Shown here in pieces: positions 20,814-29,371 of a DNA stretch of 64,000 nt. The translations under genes and the position numbers were made by a program. How positions within the stretch are numbered: position 1 is the first letter of the stretch; every line of letters starts with the position of its first letter. The stretch spans positions 1-64,000 of the forward strand of contig CAMDMC010000005.1 of the NCBI GenBank assembly GCA_945901825.1. Direction: 5' to 3'. Source of the stretch: Bordetella parapertussis. GTDB lineage: Bacteria > Pseudomonadota > Gammaproteobacteria > Burkholderiales > Burkholderiaceae_A. A model generated the notes under the pieces. The model saw only the letters and a list, made by a program, of their open reading frames with translations. It ran no database searches and was not told where the DNA came from.

Positions 20814-22355
20814 ATGAAGCCCATCGCCCAGAACGATTTCATTCAGAGCATTGCCGATAGCTTTCAATTCATTAGCTACTACCATCCCACCGATTTCGTG
20901 CAGGCGCTCGGTCGTGCTTACGAGAAGGAGCAAAACCCGGCTGCAAAAGACGCTCTGGGTCAGATTCTGACGAACAGTCGTATGAGTGCTGAAGGGCATC
21001 GCCCTCTCTGCCAAGACACGGGGATTGCGACCGTTTTCCTTAAGGTGGGTATGCACCTGCGCTGGGAAGGTGCCACCATGAGCGTGACCGATATGGTCAA
21101 TGAAGGTGTGCGCCGCGCCTACAACAACACCGAGAATCCCCTTCGTGCCTCTGTTCTCGCCCAGCCAGCGGGCCTTCGAAAAAACACCAAAGACAACACC
21201 CCCGCTGTCATTCACTACGAGATTGTTGAAGGCAGCGAGATCGAGGTTATTTGCGCGGCCAAGGGCGGGGGTAGCGAGGCCAAGGCCAAGCTCGGCATGC
21301 TTAACCCCAGCGACAGCGTCCTCGACTGGGTGGTCAAAATGGTGCCCACCATGGGCGCGGGCTGGTGCCCACCCGGAATTCTGGGTATTGGTATTGGCGG
21401 AACCCCAGAAAAAGCAGCACTGCTTGCCAAAGAGTCACTCATGGAACCTGTTGACATGAATGAGCTTTTGGCGCGCGGTGCGGCGACCGATATTGAAAAG
21501 CTAAGGGTCGCCATCTACGAGGCCGTCAACAAACTCGGTATCGGCGCGCAAGGCCTTGGCGGTCTCACCACCGTGCTTGATGTGAAGATCATGGACTACC
21601 CAACCCATGCAGCAAACCTTCCGGTCGCAATCATTCCAAACTGCGCAGCAACACGGCATATTCACTTCACCCTCGACGGCTCAGGCCCTGCCGTATTAAC
21701 GCCACCAAGGCTTGCCGACTGGCCCAAGGTGAACTGGACCCCCGACACCAAGCTTTCAACGCGCGTGGACCTCAACAGCCTGACCCCCAACGAGGTGCGA
21801 AGCTGGAAGCCCGGACAGCGACTCTTGCTTTCGGGGAAACTTTTGACTGGCCGGGATGCTGCTCACAAGCGAATCTGCGACATGCTTGCCAAAGGGGAGA
21901 AGCTACCTGTAGACCTCACCAATCGCGTCATCTATTACGTGGGGCCCGTGGACCCAATTGCAGGCGAGGCCGTAGGCCCAGCCGGCCCTACAACGGCCAC
22001 TCGAATGGACAAGTTCACCGAGACCATGCTTGCGCAGACAGGATTGATTGCCATGGTGGGTAAGGCTGAACGCGGGCCTGTTGCTATTGAGGCCATCAAA
22101 AAACACTCTTCGGCCTATCTCGTGGCAGTCGGTGGCGCGGCCTACCTTGTTAGTAAGGCTATTCGCTCGGCCAAGGTTCTTGGCTTTGAAGATCTGGGTA
22201 TGGAGGCCATTTACGAGTTCGAAGTCGAGGACATGCCCGTAACGGTGGGCGTCGATTCCCAAGGCATCTCAGTGCACGAGACAGGGCCTGCTGAGTGGCG
22301 TGTGCGCATTGAGGAGATCGCTAGGGCGGGGGCCAGCGCGAGCGCCATTGCCTAG
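20814..22355 (+). CDS. Fumarate hydratase, class I (iron-sulfur)
   Basis: Interconverts fumarate and malate using an oxygen-sensitive [4Fe-4S] cluster. The 513-residue protein has the N-terminal block with PLCQDTGIA near 63-71, then AIIPNCAATRHIHF near 272-285, and HKRICDML near 351-358; these three cysteines fit the cluster ligands of the class I family. GEAVGPAGPTTATRMDK marks the beta-type C-terminal half, so alpha and beta parts are fused as in FumA/FumB. The start at 20814 is preferred over the GTG at 20802, which lies inside the GAGGAG ribosome site at 20797-20802. Confidence 0.95.
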   Translation: MKPIAQNDFIQSIADSFQFISYYHPTDFVQALGRAYEKEQNPAAKDALGQILTNSRMSAEGHRPLCQDTGIATVFLKVGMHLRWEGATMSVTDMVNEGVRRAYNNTENPLRASVLAQPAGLRKNTKDNTPAVIHYEIVEGSEIEVICAAKGGGSEAKAKLGMLNPSDSVLDWVVKMVPTMGAGWCPPGILGIGIGGTPEKAALLAKESLMEPVDMNELLARGAATDIEKLRVAIYEAVNKLGIGAQGLGGLTTVLDVKIMDYPTHAANLPVAIIPNCAATRHIHFTLDGSGPAVLTPPRLADWPKVNWTPDTKLSTRVDLNSLTPNEVRSWKPGQRLLLSGKLLTGRDAAHKRICDMLAKGEKLPVDLTNRVIYYVGPVDPIAGEAVGPAGPTTATRMDKFTETMLAQTGLIAMVGKAERGPVAIEAIKKHSSAYLVAVGGAAYLVSKAIRSAKVLGFEDLGMEAIYEFEVEDMPVTVGVDSQGISVHETGPAEWRVRIEEIARAGASASAIA

Positions 22356-22417
22356 AGGTTATTCGGTTCTGCCCGCAGGTCCTGCCAAAAGCCGGGGCTG
22401 AACCAAGACCTTCGCCT

Positions 22418-23344
22418 TTAGGACGTCTTTCTTAAAAACTGATGAACAACCCGAATCTGCTCGGGTGTTACCAGGCTTGGGGCATGCCCTGCGCCTGGTA
22501 TTTCAACAAGCCTGGCTTTGGGGCCGCGCTGGGTCATTGCAATGGCCACCTCGGCAGGCAGAAGGTCGCTGTGTTCGCCGCGCAGTAGAAGCGTTGGGCA
22601 ACGAATGGCCTCGTACAACGGCCAGAGTGTCATGGGCGCTGCCTGAGCATTCGCGGCACCCGCAGCATCCCCAGCAACCGAGGTAAAAAGGGCCTTAAAC
22701 GGCTCCGAAATTTTAAGGTCGTAGTTCACTGTCCACTTGCCGTCCGGGCGTTGACGAACGGCAGGTTCGGTAAGTAGCCTCCATTGCTCGTCCGTGTGAG
22801 CACCAAAACTCACCATGCGCACGCGCATCGCCATACAGGCCTCGTCGCACGACGACGCCTCTATGGATTCTCCAACATAGTCGGCAATACGCGACAGGGC
22901 CCTATAAGGAATCTCAGCGCCCACATCGTTTAGCACCAGCCTTTCAATGGAACACCCATGCTCAGCAAGATCTTTAAAGAAGGCCCCCAGGATCGACATG
23001 GCAATGAGACCGCCCATGGAGGTACCCACCCAAGACACAGGCCCAAGATGAAGCTGGCGAACCATGGCCAACATGTCCTGACAGTACTGATCAATACGGT
23101 AGTACTGAGGGTCGTTGAGCCAGTCGGAGTTGCCCCGGCCAACAATGTCTGGGGCTAATACACGCATGCCGTCCGCAGAAAGGGCCTGTGCAAGCGCTTG
23201 AAAATCGCCTGAGTTGCGGGTGAGGCCATGCACACAGACCACCACGGGACCCGTCTGACCCACGCCCCATTCCCGAACCATCATGGCGTGGCTGCCTGAA
23301 GGGCTTTGACACTGAATTGTGTGTTGCTGCATTGAGTTGCTCAT
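22418..23344 (-). CDS. Alpha/beta-fold hydrolase
   Basis: A 308-residue hydrolase with an oxyanion region VCVHGLTRNSGDF near 36-48, the nucleophile elbow GTSMGG with Ser109 near 107-112, a late acid in RGEHSDLLPA, and the histidine in GAGHAPSLV close to the C-terminus. Esterases, C-C hydrolases and PHB-related hydrolases share these features, so the substrate is open. It is divergent from the 3-hydroxybutyrate dehydrogenase gene (41 bases between starts), which hints at but does not prove a role in hydroxybutyrate metabolism. Confidence 0.85.
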   Translation of the reverse strand: MSNSMQQHTIQCQSPSGSHAMMVREWGVGQTGPVVVCVHGLTRNSGDFQALAQALSADGMRVLAPDIVGRGNSDWLNDPQYYRIDQYCQDMLAMVRQLHLGPVSWVGTSMGGLIAMSILGAFFKDLAEHGCSIERLVLNDVGAEIPYRALSRIADYVGESIEASSCDEACMAMRVRMVSFGAHTDEQWRLLTEPAVRQRPDGKWTVNYDLKISEPFKALFTSVAGDAAGAANAQAAPMTLWPLYEAIRCPTLLLRGEHSDLLPAEVAIAMTQRGPKARLVEIPGAGHAPSLVTPEQIRVVHQFLRKTS

Positions 23345-23385
23345 TTTTGGCTATTCTCTCGGTCTGACATCGAAAGGATACTGGT

Positions 23386-24171
23386 ATGAAAATGCTTGCA
23401 GGAAAAAAAGCCTTGGTGACGGGTTCAACAAGCGGAATTGGTCTGGCTATGGCAAGTGCCCTCGCCGATGAGGGGGCGGATATTTACCTCAACGGCTTTG
23501 GAGAGGCTGCGAGTATTGAGGCAATTAAGAAAGGCCTGCAAGCAAAGTCTGTGTCGGTGGATTACTTCGCCGCCGACATGTCAAAGCCCGATGAAATTAT
23601 GGCCATGATGGCCGATATCGAGTCACGCCATGGTGGTGTCGATATTCTTGTTAATAATGCCGGTATTCAGCATGTCAGCCCCATCGATAGCTTTGATCCC
23701 AAGCTCTGGGACTCCATTCTTGCAATTAACCTCAGTTCGGCTTTCCACACCATTCGTGCCGCCCTTCCGGGCATGAAAGCGCGTGGCTTTGGCCGTATTG
23801 TCAACATTGCCTCTGTACATGGCCTTGTCGCCTCCGCAAATAAAAGTGCCTATGTCGCAGCCAAGCACGGGCTTGTTGGTCTCACAAAAACCGTTGCACT
23901 TGAGACAGCCTCAACGCCTGTTACCTGCAATGCCATCTGTCCGGGCTGGGTGCTGACACCCCTAGTTCAGAAACAGGTGGATGCTCGCATGGCCAATGAG
24001 GGGCTAAGCCTTGAAGAGGCGAAGCATGTTCTTTTAATTGAAAAGCAGCCTTCAGGGGAGTTCGTTCAGCCCGAACAACTTGCAAGCCTTGCGGTCTACC
24101 TCTGCTCACCCCAGGCAAGCCAGGTACGAGGTGCCGCCTGGAACATGGATGGGGGCTGGGCCGCGCAGTAG
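23386..24171 (+). CDS. bdhA: D-3-hydroxybutyrate dehydrogenase
   Basis: A 261-residue short-chain dehydrogenase that oxidises 3-hydroxybutyrate, the PHB breakdown product, to acetoacetate with NAD. It has the Rossmann TGSTSGIG at 12-19, NNAGIQHVSPI near 90-100, and the catalytic Ser143-Tyr156-Lys160 (YVAAKHG). CPGWVLTPLVQKQ near 180-192 and the C-terminal GAAWNMDGGW are characteristic of bacterial BdhA rather than generic SDR enzymes. Its 3' end overlaps the convergent comEC gene by 76 bases. Confidence 0.9.
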   Translation: MKMLAGKKALVTGSTSGIGLAMASALADEGADIYLNGFGEAASIEAIKKGLQAKSVSVDYFAADMSKPDEIMAMMADIESRHGGVDILVNNAGIQHVSPIDSFDPKLWDSILAINLSSAFHTIRAALPGMKARGFGRIVNIASVHGLVASANKSAYVAAKHGLVGLTKTVALETASTPVTCNAICPGWVLTPLVQKQVDARMANEGLSLEEAKHVLLIEKQPSGEFVQPEQLASLAVYLCSPQASQVRGAAWNMDGGWAAQ

Positions 24172-26594
24172 GTCTGCATTAATGTCTGCTCCTGCTCGGT
24201 TGTGGCGCCCAAGGGCCGAGGGCGATGCCATAGGCGCCTGCGCTCCTTGCGTGCGCAGGCAAACAAAGGTTCGCCTTGAGGAGACCAGTTCAGGCGAAGC
24301 GCACCAAGAAGGTCGGTACGCAAAAGGACAACTTCTTCGGTCGTAAGCCGATCAATCACATCGGGATGGGGATGACCAAACCGATTGCGATAGCCCGACT
24401 GGGTAATGGCGGCCTTTGGTCGAAGCCTCTTCAGAAGCAGCCGACTTGTGGAGCCACGACTGCCGTGGTGGGGGGCCATCATCACTAAAGGCGTGTTGCC
24501 ACGGCTTGATGAAGCCTGGTGCAGCCAAGGCATGCGTTCGGCCATCTCGTCTTCAATAGCCACCGGAATGTCCCCCGTTAACAACAGTCGACGCCCTTGA
24601 GCATCGACAACCTCTAGAACACAGGAATCCTCATTTGCGCCGGGGGTCCATTGCGTAGACGGGGCTTCAAAGGGATAAAGAAAACGAAACCAGACCCCGT
24701 CCCAGACCCAGGAACGGCCCAGCCGACAGAAGGTTGTATCGAGGCCTTGCACCTGATAGCTCGTGTAAACATGGATTGGGCGGTGCGACACGAAAAGATC
24801 GGCAAGACCCGAGGAATGATCATCGTCACGATGCGAGATAACCAGGGCATCAAGCCTGCGAATGCCCTGCGCAAAAAGCTGAGGAATGACCACGCGCTGG
24901 GCAGAATTCGATGTTCCGTGGCTTGGTCCCGTGTCATAAACGAGGCTATGGTTACGGGTCTGCACCACCACCGAAGTGCCCTGCCCGACATCCAGAAAGC
25001 TTGCCTGAAACTCGCCCATTGAGGGCTTCGAGCCACTCGGTATGAAAAGGGCTAAAACACCAAGCGATGCAAGCCAGCGCAGCCGGCGCGAAGGATGTGT
25101 GAAGACGACAAATACCGAGACACAGCTAAGGACACTGGCCCAGACAGGTGGAGCATGCCAGGCCAACGACGCCCAGCTAAGCCCCGCTAAAAATTGCAAA
25201 AAATCGTAGAGCCAGACAAAGACAAGATGACCAACATACAAAAAGGCATGGATGTTAAAGAAGGCAAAGACGGACCCGAGCATCGCCAAGGGAGTCACCA
25301 GAAACGTAACAACGGGAATGGCAAGCGCATTGGCAATAGGGCCAATGACTGACAACTGTTGGAAGAGCGCGATGGTTAAAGGCGCAATACCCAGGGTGAT
25401 GGCCAGCTGCGCCTTTACCGCAGCGCGCAGGCCTTGGGCTGAGCCCGAGAGCCCAAACAAAATGCCCACAGCAAAAAACGAAAGCCAGAAGCCCACCGAC
25501 AGCGGAGCAATGGGATCAACCACAAGCACGGCTAATAGGGTGACCGCGAGAATCGCCCAGGATCGACTCTCAAGGCCGACAACCGCGGCAAGACTTGCAA
25601 TGGTGACCATGGTGGCTGTGCGCTGGGCTGGAATGTTGAAGCCCGCAAGAAAGGCGTAAGCCACTGCCGCAAGGCTTGCCATAACGGCGGCGGCAACAGG
25701 GGCTGGAACCCGAAGAGCAGTTGAACTTCCCGAGCGGGCAAGCAGCCGCCAGGCCCAGGCCGTAAGAAACCTTGCAATCACTGCAAACATGGTCACATGC
25801 ATGCCCGAGATCGACATAAGGTGCGAGACGCCCGTTACCGAGAAGACCTGCCATTGGTCCCGCGCAATGGAGCGCTGATCGCCCACAACCAGGCCCGCCA
25901 TAATAGGAGCAAATTCTTCTTCAGCAAGCGAATCAAAAATGGCTGCCCGAATAGCATGCCGTAGACGATCCACTTGAGTGCTCAAGGCATCGGACCACGT
26001 AAGTTCGTAGCCCTGCTGAACCCTCACCGCAGATTTCACGCTACCTGTCGCCTGCATACGGTTTTCAAACATCCAGGTCTCAAAATCAAAGCCCGTAAAG
26101 TTCACGGGCCCTGATGCAGGCCGAAGTCGAAGCTCAGCTCTGTAACGGTCGCCTGGGGCAAGGCCTGCCGGGAGCTCGTTGCCCAGCCAGCTTAGGCTCG
26201 CATCAAAACGTTTGAAGGCCGGCCCTTCGGACCCAACTGCAGCAACCCGCGCCTGAAACTGCCACCGGGCGGGCCTTGCAGGGCCTGCCGGTTCAAAGAC
26301 TGGAAGATCAAGTACCAGTAGGTCAACGACAACAGGCCCCTCAAACAGCTGGGCAGGTGGAGCCTGATCGAGGATGGCCTGAACACGAACACCGGTGTAG
26401 GCCGCAGCAAGAAGAAGCGAAGCCAGCAGAACAAAGACACCGAAGAACCGGCGCGTAGCGACAAGGCAGGCGAGAAAAAGGCTCGCAAGCGCAAGACCAA
26501 AAAGAGGTGCTGAAAGGTTGTGGGGGGCCCATTGCAAATAGCCCACAACGCCAAGCAGCACCGACAGCGCAAGGCCGTAGACACTGAGCAGCAC
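24096..26594 (-). CDS. comEC: ComEC/Rec2-family DNA uptake channel protein
   Basis: ComEC carries single-stranded DNA across the inner membrane during natural transformation. The 832-residue protein shows an N-terminal membrane segment region and DUF4131/OB-like part (~30-200), the multi-helix Competence domain (~215-480, with GVSHLMSISGMHVTMFA near its start), and a C-terminal metallo-beta-lactamase-like domain with FLDVGQGTSVVVQ and HRDDDHSSG near 588-596. The start is GTG at 26594, nine bases after tatD. The C-terminal ~30 residues extend antisense to the bdhA end. Confidence 0.93.
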   Translation of the reverse strand: MLLSVYGLALSVLLGVVGYLQWAPHNLSAPLFGLALASLFLACLVATRRFFGVFVLLASLLLAAAYTGVRVQAILDQAPPAQLFEGPVVVDLLVLDLPVFEPAGPARPARWQFQARVAAVGSEGPAFKRFDASLSWLGNELPAGLAPGDRYRAELRLRPASGPVNFTGFDFETWMFENRMQATGSVKSAVRVQQGYELTWSDALSTQVDRLRHAIRAAIFDSLAEEEFAPIMAGLVVGDQRSIARDQWQVFSVTGVSHLMSISGMHVTMFAVIARFLTAWAWRLLARSGSSTALRVPAPVAAAVMASLAAVAYAFLAGFNIPAQRTATMVTIASLAAVVGLESRSWAILAVTLLAVLVVDPIAPLSVGFWLSFFAVGILFGLSGSAQGLRAAVKAQLAITLGIAPLTIALFQQLSVIGPIANALAIPVVTFLVTPLAMLGSVFAFFNIHAFLYVGHLVFVWLYDFLQFLAGLSWASLAWHAPPVWASVLSCVSVFVVFTHPSRRLRWLASLGVLALFIPSGSKPSMGEFQASFLDVGQGTSVVVQTRNHSLVYDTGPSHGTSNSAQRVVIPQLFAQGIRRLDALVISHRDDDHSSGLADLFVSHRPIHVYTSYQVQGLDTTFCRLGRSWVWDGVWFRFLYPFEAPSTQWTPGANEDSCVLEVVDAQGRRLLLTGDIPVAIEDEMAERMPWLHQASSSRGNTPLVMMAPHHGSRGSTSRLLLKRLRPKAAITQSGYRNRFGHPHPDVIDRLTTEEVVLLRTDLLGALRLNWSPQGEPLFACARKERRRLWHRPRPLGATTEQEQTLMQTYCAAQPPSMFQAAPRTWLAWGEQR

Positions 26595-26603
26595 GACAGT
26601 GAA

Positions 26604-27383
26604 CTAGAAAAAAGTACTTAGACGGGGCAAGGCTCGTAAGGCATTTGCGCTTGAGGCTCTTCCAACATCCTCAATGCTGCAACCTCGAAGGCCCGCCATG
26701 CAATGCGCAATGCCTACGATCTCTTTGGGCTGATTCGGTTCGTCTTTCGCTAGCCATTCGGGCGAAATATCTGGACTGTCTGTCTCAAGCACCCAGTCAT
26801 CCTCGGAGAGCCAAGAGGCAAGATGGCGAATGCGTAGGGCACGGGTGTAGGTCATTGCGCCACCAAAGCCTAAAACGATTCCCTGAGCGACATAGGCCTG
26901 AGCCTGCTTCTCGCTTCCATTAAAGGCATGGGCGATACCTTGGCGAATGCCAAAACGACGAAGACCGGCTACAACCTGGTCTTGAGCCTTGCGAACATGC
27001 AAGACAACGGGAAGCTCGTAATGACGAGCGAGGCGAAGTTGTTCAATAAAGAAATGGTTCATACGGTCCTGGCGCAGTCCTTGTTCGAAGAGATCAAGGC
27101 CAATCTCCCCCACGGCAAGAAGGCGTGGATCGGCGTGATGGGCCTCGAGCTGATTCTTAAGCAGCACCAGGGCCTGCTCTTCTAGACCATTGACCGAACA
27201 GGGGTGAAGTCCAAGGCAGTAGCCAACGCCTGGGAGCGAATGGGCAAGCTCACGAACAGCCTCGAAGTTACTGGGTTCGACAGCCGGAACAACAATGACA
27301 CCCACGCCCTGCTGGCGAGCCTGCTCAGCCTGCTGCGCCGGCTGGGGTAGAAAATCGAGATGGCAATGGGTATCGACAAACAT
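26604..27383 (-). CDS. tatD: TatD-family metal-dependent deoxyribonuclease
   Basis: A 259-residue amidohydrolase-fold protein with the metal site DTHCHLDF at 4-11, GEIGLDLF near 92-99, HVRKAQDQV near 129, IAHAFNGS and the late ETDSPD motif (near 201-206). TatD enzymes are 3'-5' DNA exonucleases linked to DNA repair and quality control. It lies 19 bases downstream of lolD and 9 bases upstream of comEC, in one operon. Confidence 0.92.
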   Translation of the reverse strand: MFVDTHCHLDFLPQPAQQAEQARQQGVGVIVVPAVEPSNFEAVRELAHSLPGVGYCLGLHPCSVNGLEEQALVLLKNQLEAHHADPRLLAVGEIGLDLFEQGLRQDRMNHFFIEQLRLARHYELPVVLHVRKAQDQVVAGLRRFGIRQGIAHAFNGSEKQAQAYVAQGIVLGFGGAMTYTRALRIRHLASWLSEDDWVLETDSPDISPEWLAKDEPNQPKEIVGIAHCMAGLRGCSIEDVGRASSANALRALPRLSTFF

Positions 27384-27402
27384 GGTTGCCGCCTAACAAA
27401 AA

Positions 27403-28113
27403 CTAGGCCTGCAAAGGGCTGGTCGCGGGAAGGCTGGTCATGGCAAAACGCTGATCGCAACGGTTTGCGAAGTGCAGGTCATGGGTGACGATAACCAAAC
27501 CCGCCTTCGCCTCGCGACAACGATCAACAAGTAGCTCAAACACCCGCTCAGCAGTATCGCGATCGAGGTTACCCGTTGGCTCATCGGCAAGGACAAGCGA
27601 GGGCGCGTTAACAAGCGCACGTGCAATGGCGACGCGCTGACGCTCACCACCCGAGAGCCTGGAGGGAGGGTGGTCAAGCCGGCTTTCCAGACCAACCCGC
27701 CCAAGCCAGTCACTCGCCTGCTTCATGGCCGTTAGCCTTGGCTCTCGGCGAATTAGCAGGGGCATGGCCACATTCTCAAGTGCCGAGCATTCCTCAAGCA
27801 GATGATGGAACTGGTAGACAAAACCAAGCTTTTTGTTTCTTAGTAGCGTTCTCTGGGCATCTGTAAGCTCGTAGATGGACTGGCCCTCAATGAAGACCTG
27901 GCCCGATGTTGGTTTATCGAGGCCGCCAAGCAGATGCAGCAAGGTGCTCTTGCCAACCCCCGAGGGCCCAATAACGGCAAGGCTTTGGCCTGCCACAAGC
28001 TCCAGACTTAGATCTTCGAAAGGCACAACCTCGCGAGGGCCATCCGAATACCGACGGGTCAGGCCCACAGCACGAAGAACTGCGACACCCGGCAGGCCAG
28101 CCTCTTTAGTCAT
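27403..28113 (-). CDS. lolD: Lipoprotein-releasing ABC transporter ATPase LolD
   Basis: ATPase of the LolCDE machine that extracts outer-membrane lipoproteins from the inner membrane. From the ATG at 28113 it is 236 aa with Walker A GPSGVGKSTLL (49-59), the Q-loop, the signature LSGGERQRVAIARAL and Walker B LVLADEPTGNLD. The frame is open to 28329, but the extra residues lie inside the membrane subunit gene and have no ABC similarity; the chosen start overlaps that gene's stop by eight bases. Confidence 0.95.
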   Translation of the reverse strand: MTKEAGLPGVAVLRAVGLTRRYSDGPREVVPFEDLSLELVAGQSLAVIGPSGVGKSTLLHLLGGLDKPTSGQVFIEGQSIYELTDAQRTLLRNKKLGFVYQFHHLLEECSALENVAMPLLIRREPRLTAMKQASDWLGRVGLESRLDHPPSRLSGGERQRVAIARALVNAPSLVLADEPTGNLDRDTAERVFELLVDRCREAKAGLVIVTHDLHFANRCDQRFAMTSLPATSPLQA

Positions 28114-29344
28114 AGCGAAGGGCCTCGGCGGGATCAATAACCGAGGCACGCCAGCTGGGATAGAGCGTTGCCAAGAAGGAGAGAACCAGTGCGGTTGGGC
28201 CAATAGCCAGAACGTCTTGCCATTGAAGATCGGATGGCAGGCTTTCAATAAGGTAGATGCCCTTCGGTAGAAGCTGGAACCCGAAGGCATGCTCCACCGC
28301 CCCAACAATGGAGTCAATGTAGACAGCACCCAGCACCCCTAGCAAGAGCCCAAATCCCACACCCAGCAGCCCCAGAAAAGCCCCCTGAATAACAAAGATG
28401 GCCATCACAGAGCCTCGGCTTGCACCAACGGTTCTTAAAATGGCAATGTCGGAACGCTTGTCCATAACGGTCATGACCAACATGGAAACAAGATTGAATG
28501 CAGCCACAGCAATAATGAGCATCAAAATAATAAACATCATGCGCTTCTCAATTTGAACGGCTGCAAACCAGTTCCGATTCTCAAGCGTCCAGTCGCGCAC
28601 GACGGCCCCGTTGGGCACTCTGGGCTCAAGCTCAATGCGCACAAAAGGAGCCTCATGCATATCCGACAGGCGAGCGCGCAGCCCCTCGGTCACCTGATTG
28701 CGAAAGAAACGGCTCGCATCGCTTTGATGAATAAAAACAAGTGAGGAGTCGTACTCGAAGTGACCCGAGCTAAAAAGCGCAACAAGCTGAAACGCCTTCA
28801 TACGAGGTAAAACACCGGCCGGACCCGAGGCCGGGTCGGCGGTTACCACCATAACCGAATCTCCCAAGGAGAGATTCAAGGAAAGCGCAAGGTCACGGCC
28901 CATGACAAGGCCAAACCGGCCCGACTCAAGCGAGCTTAACTCACCTGCAACAAGCTGCCTTAGTGCTGGGCTTACCGCAGGCTCGGCGGCTGGATCAACG
29001 CCCCGTACCATCACTCCGCGAATCTGATCGCCGGCAGAAAGCATGGCCTGCCCTACAACGAAGGGGGCTGTGGCCAAAACCTTCGGATGGGAAGAAAGCG
29101 TTTGGCCTACAGCAGACCAGTCAACATTGCGCTCTGGCAGGCTTATGACCTCAAGGTGCGAGAGCACCCCAAGCATGCGGTCGCGCACCTCCTTCTGAAA
29201 ACCATTCATCACAGAAAGAACGATGATTAGGGCGGCAACGCCAAGCGCAATTCCCACCGTGGCGAGCGCGGAAATAAAACTAACGAATCGGGAGCTGCGC
29301 CCCGAACGTATGTAACGAAGCCCTAAAAGTAGTTCGTACGGCAT
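28106..29344 (-). CDS. Lipoprotein-releasing ABC transporter permease LolC/LolE
   Basis: A 412-residue FtsX-type permease: one membrane helix near 20-50 preceded by the family start MPYELLLGLRYIRSGR, a large periplasmic domain (~50-265), then three C-terminal helices; VSMLVMTVMDKRSDIAILRTVGAS is the typical LolC/E coupling region. Only one permease gene is present, so it may function as a homodimer (often called LolF), as in other genomes with a single permease. It is the first gene of lolC/E-lolD-tatD-comEC. The start at 29344 is favoured over 29407 by the family N-terminus. Confidence 0.92.
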   Translation of the reverse strand: MPYELLLGLRYIRSGRSSRFVSFISALATVGIALGVAALIIVLSVMNGFQKEVRDRMLGVLSHLEVISLPERNVDWSAVGQTLSSHPKVLATAPFVVGQAMLSAGDQIRGVMVRGVDPAAEPAVSPALRQLVAGELSSLESGRFGLVMGRDLALSLNLSLGDSVMVVTADPASGPAGVLPRMKAFQLVALFSSGHFEYDSSLVFIHQSDASRFFRNQVTEGLRARLSDMHEAPFVRIELEPRVPNGAVVRDWTLENRNWFAAVQIEKRMMFIILMLIIAVAAFNLVSMLVMTVMDKRSDIAILRTVGASRGSVMAIFVIQGAFLGLLGVGFGLLLGVLGAVYIDSIVGAVEHAFGFQLLPKGIYLIESLPSDLQWQDVLAIGPTALVLSFLATLYPSWRASVIDPAEALRYD

Positions 29345-29371
29345 GGCCTGCAGTTTGCCATACTGAAGCGC

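Noticed and set aside
20415..21215. 266-codon minus-strand frame across the acs-fumarase gap
   Set aside because: It overlaps the antisense strand of fumarase and the opposite frame of acs; both real genes explain the region.
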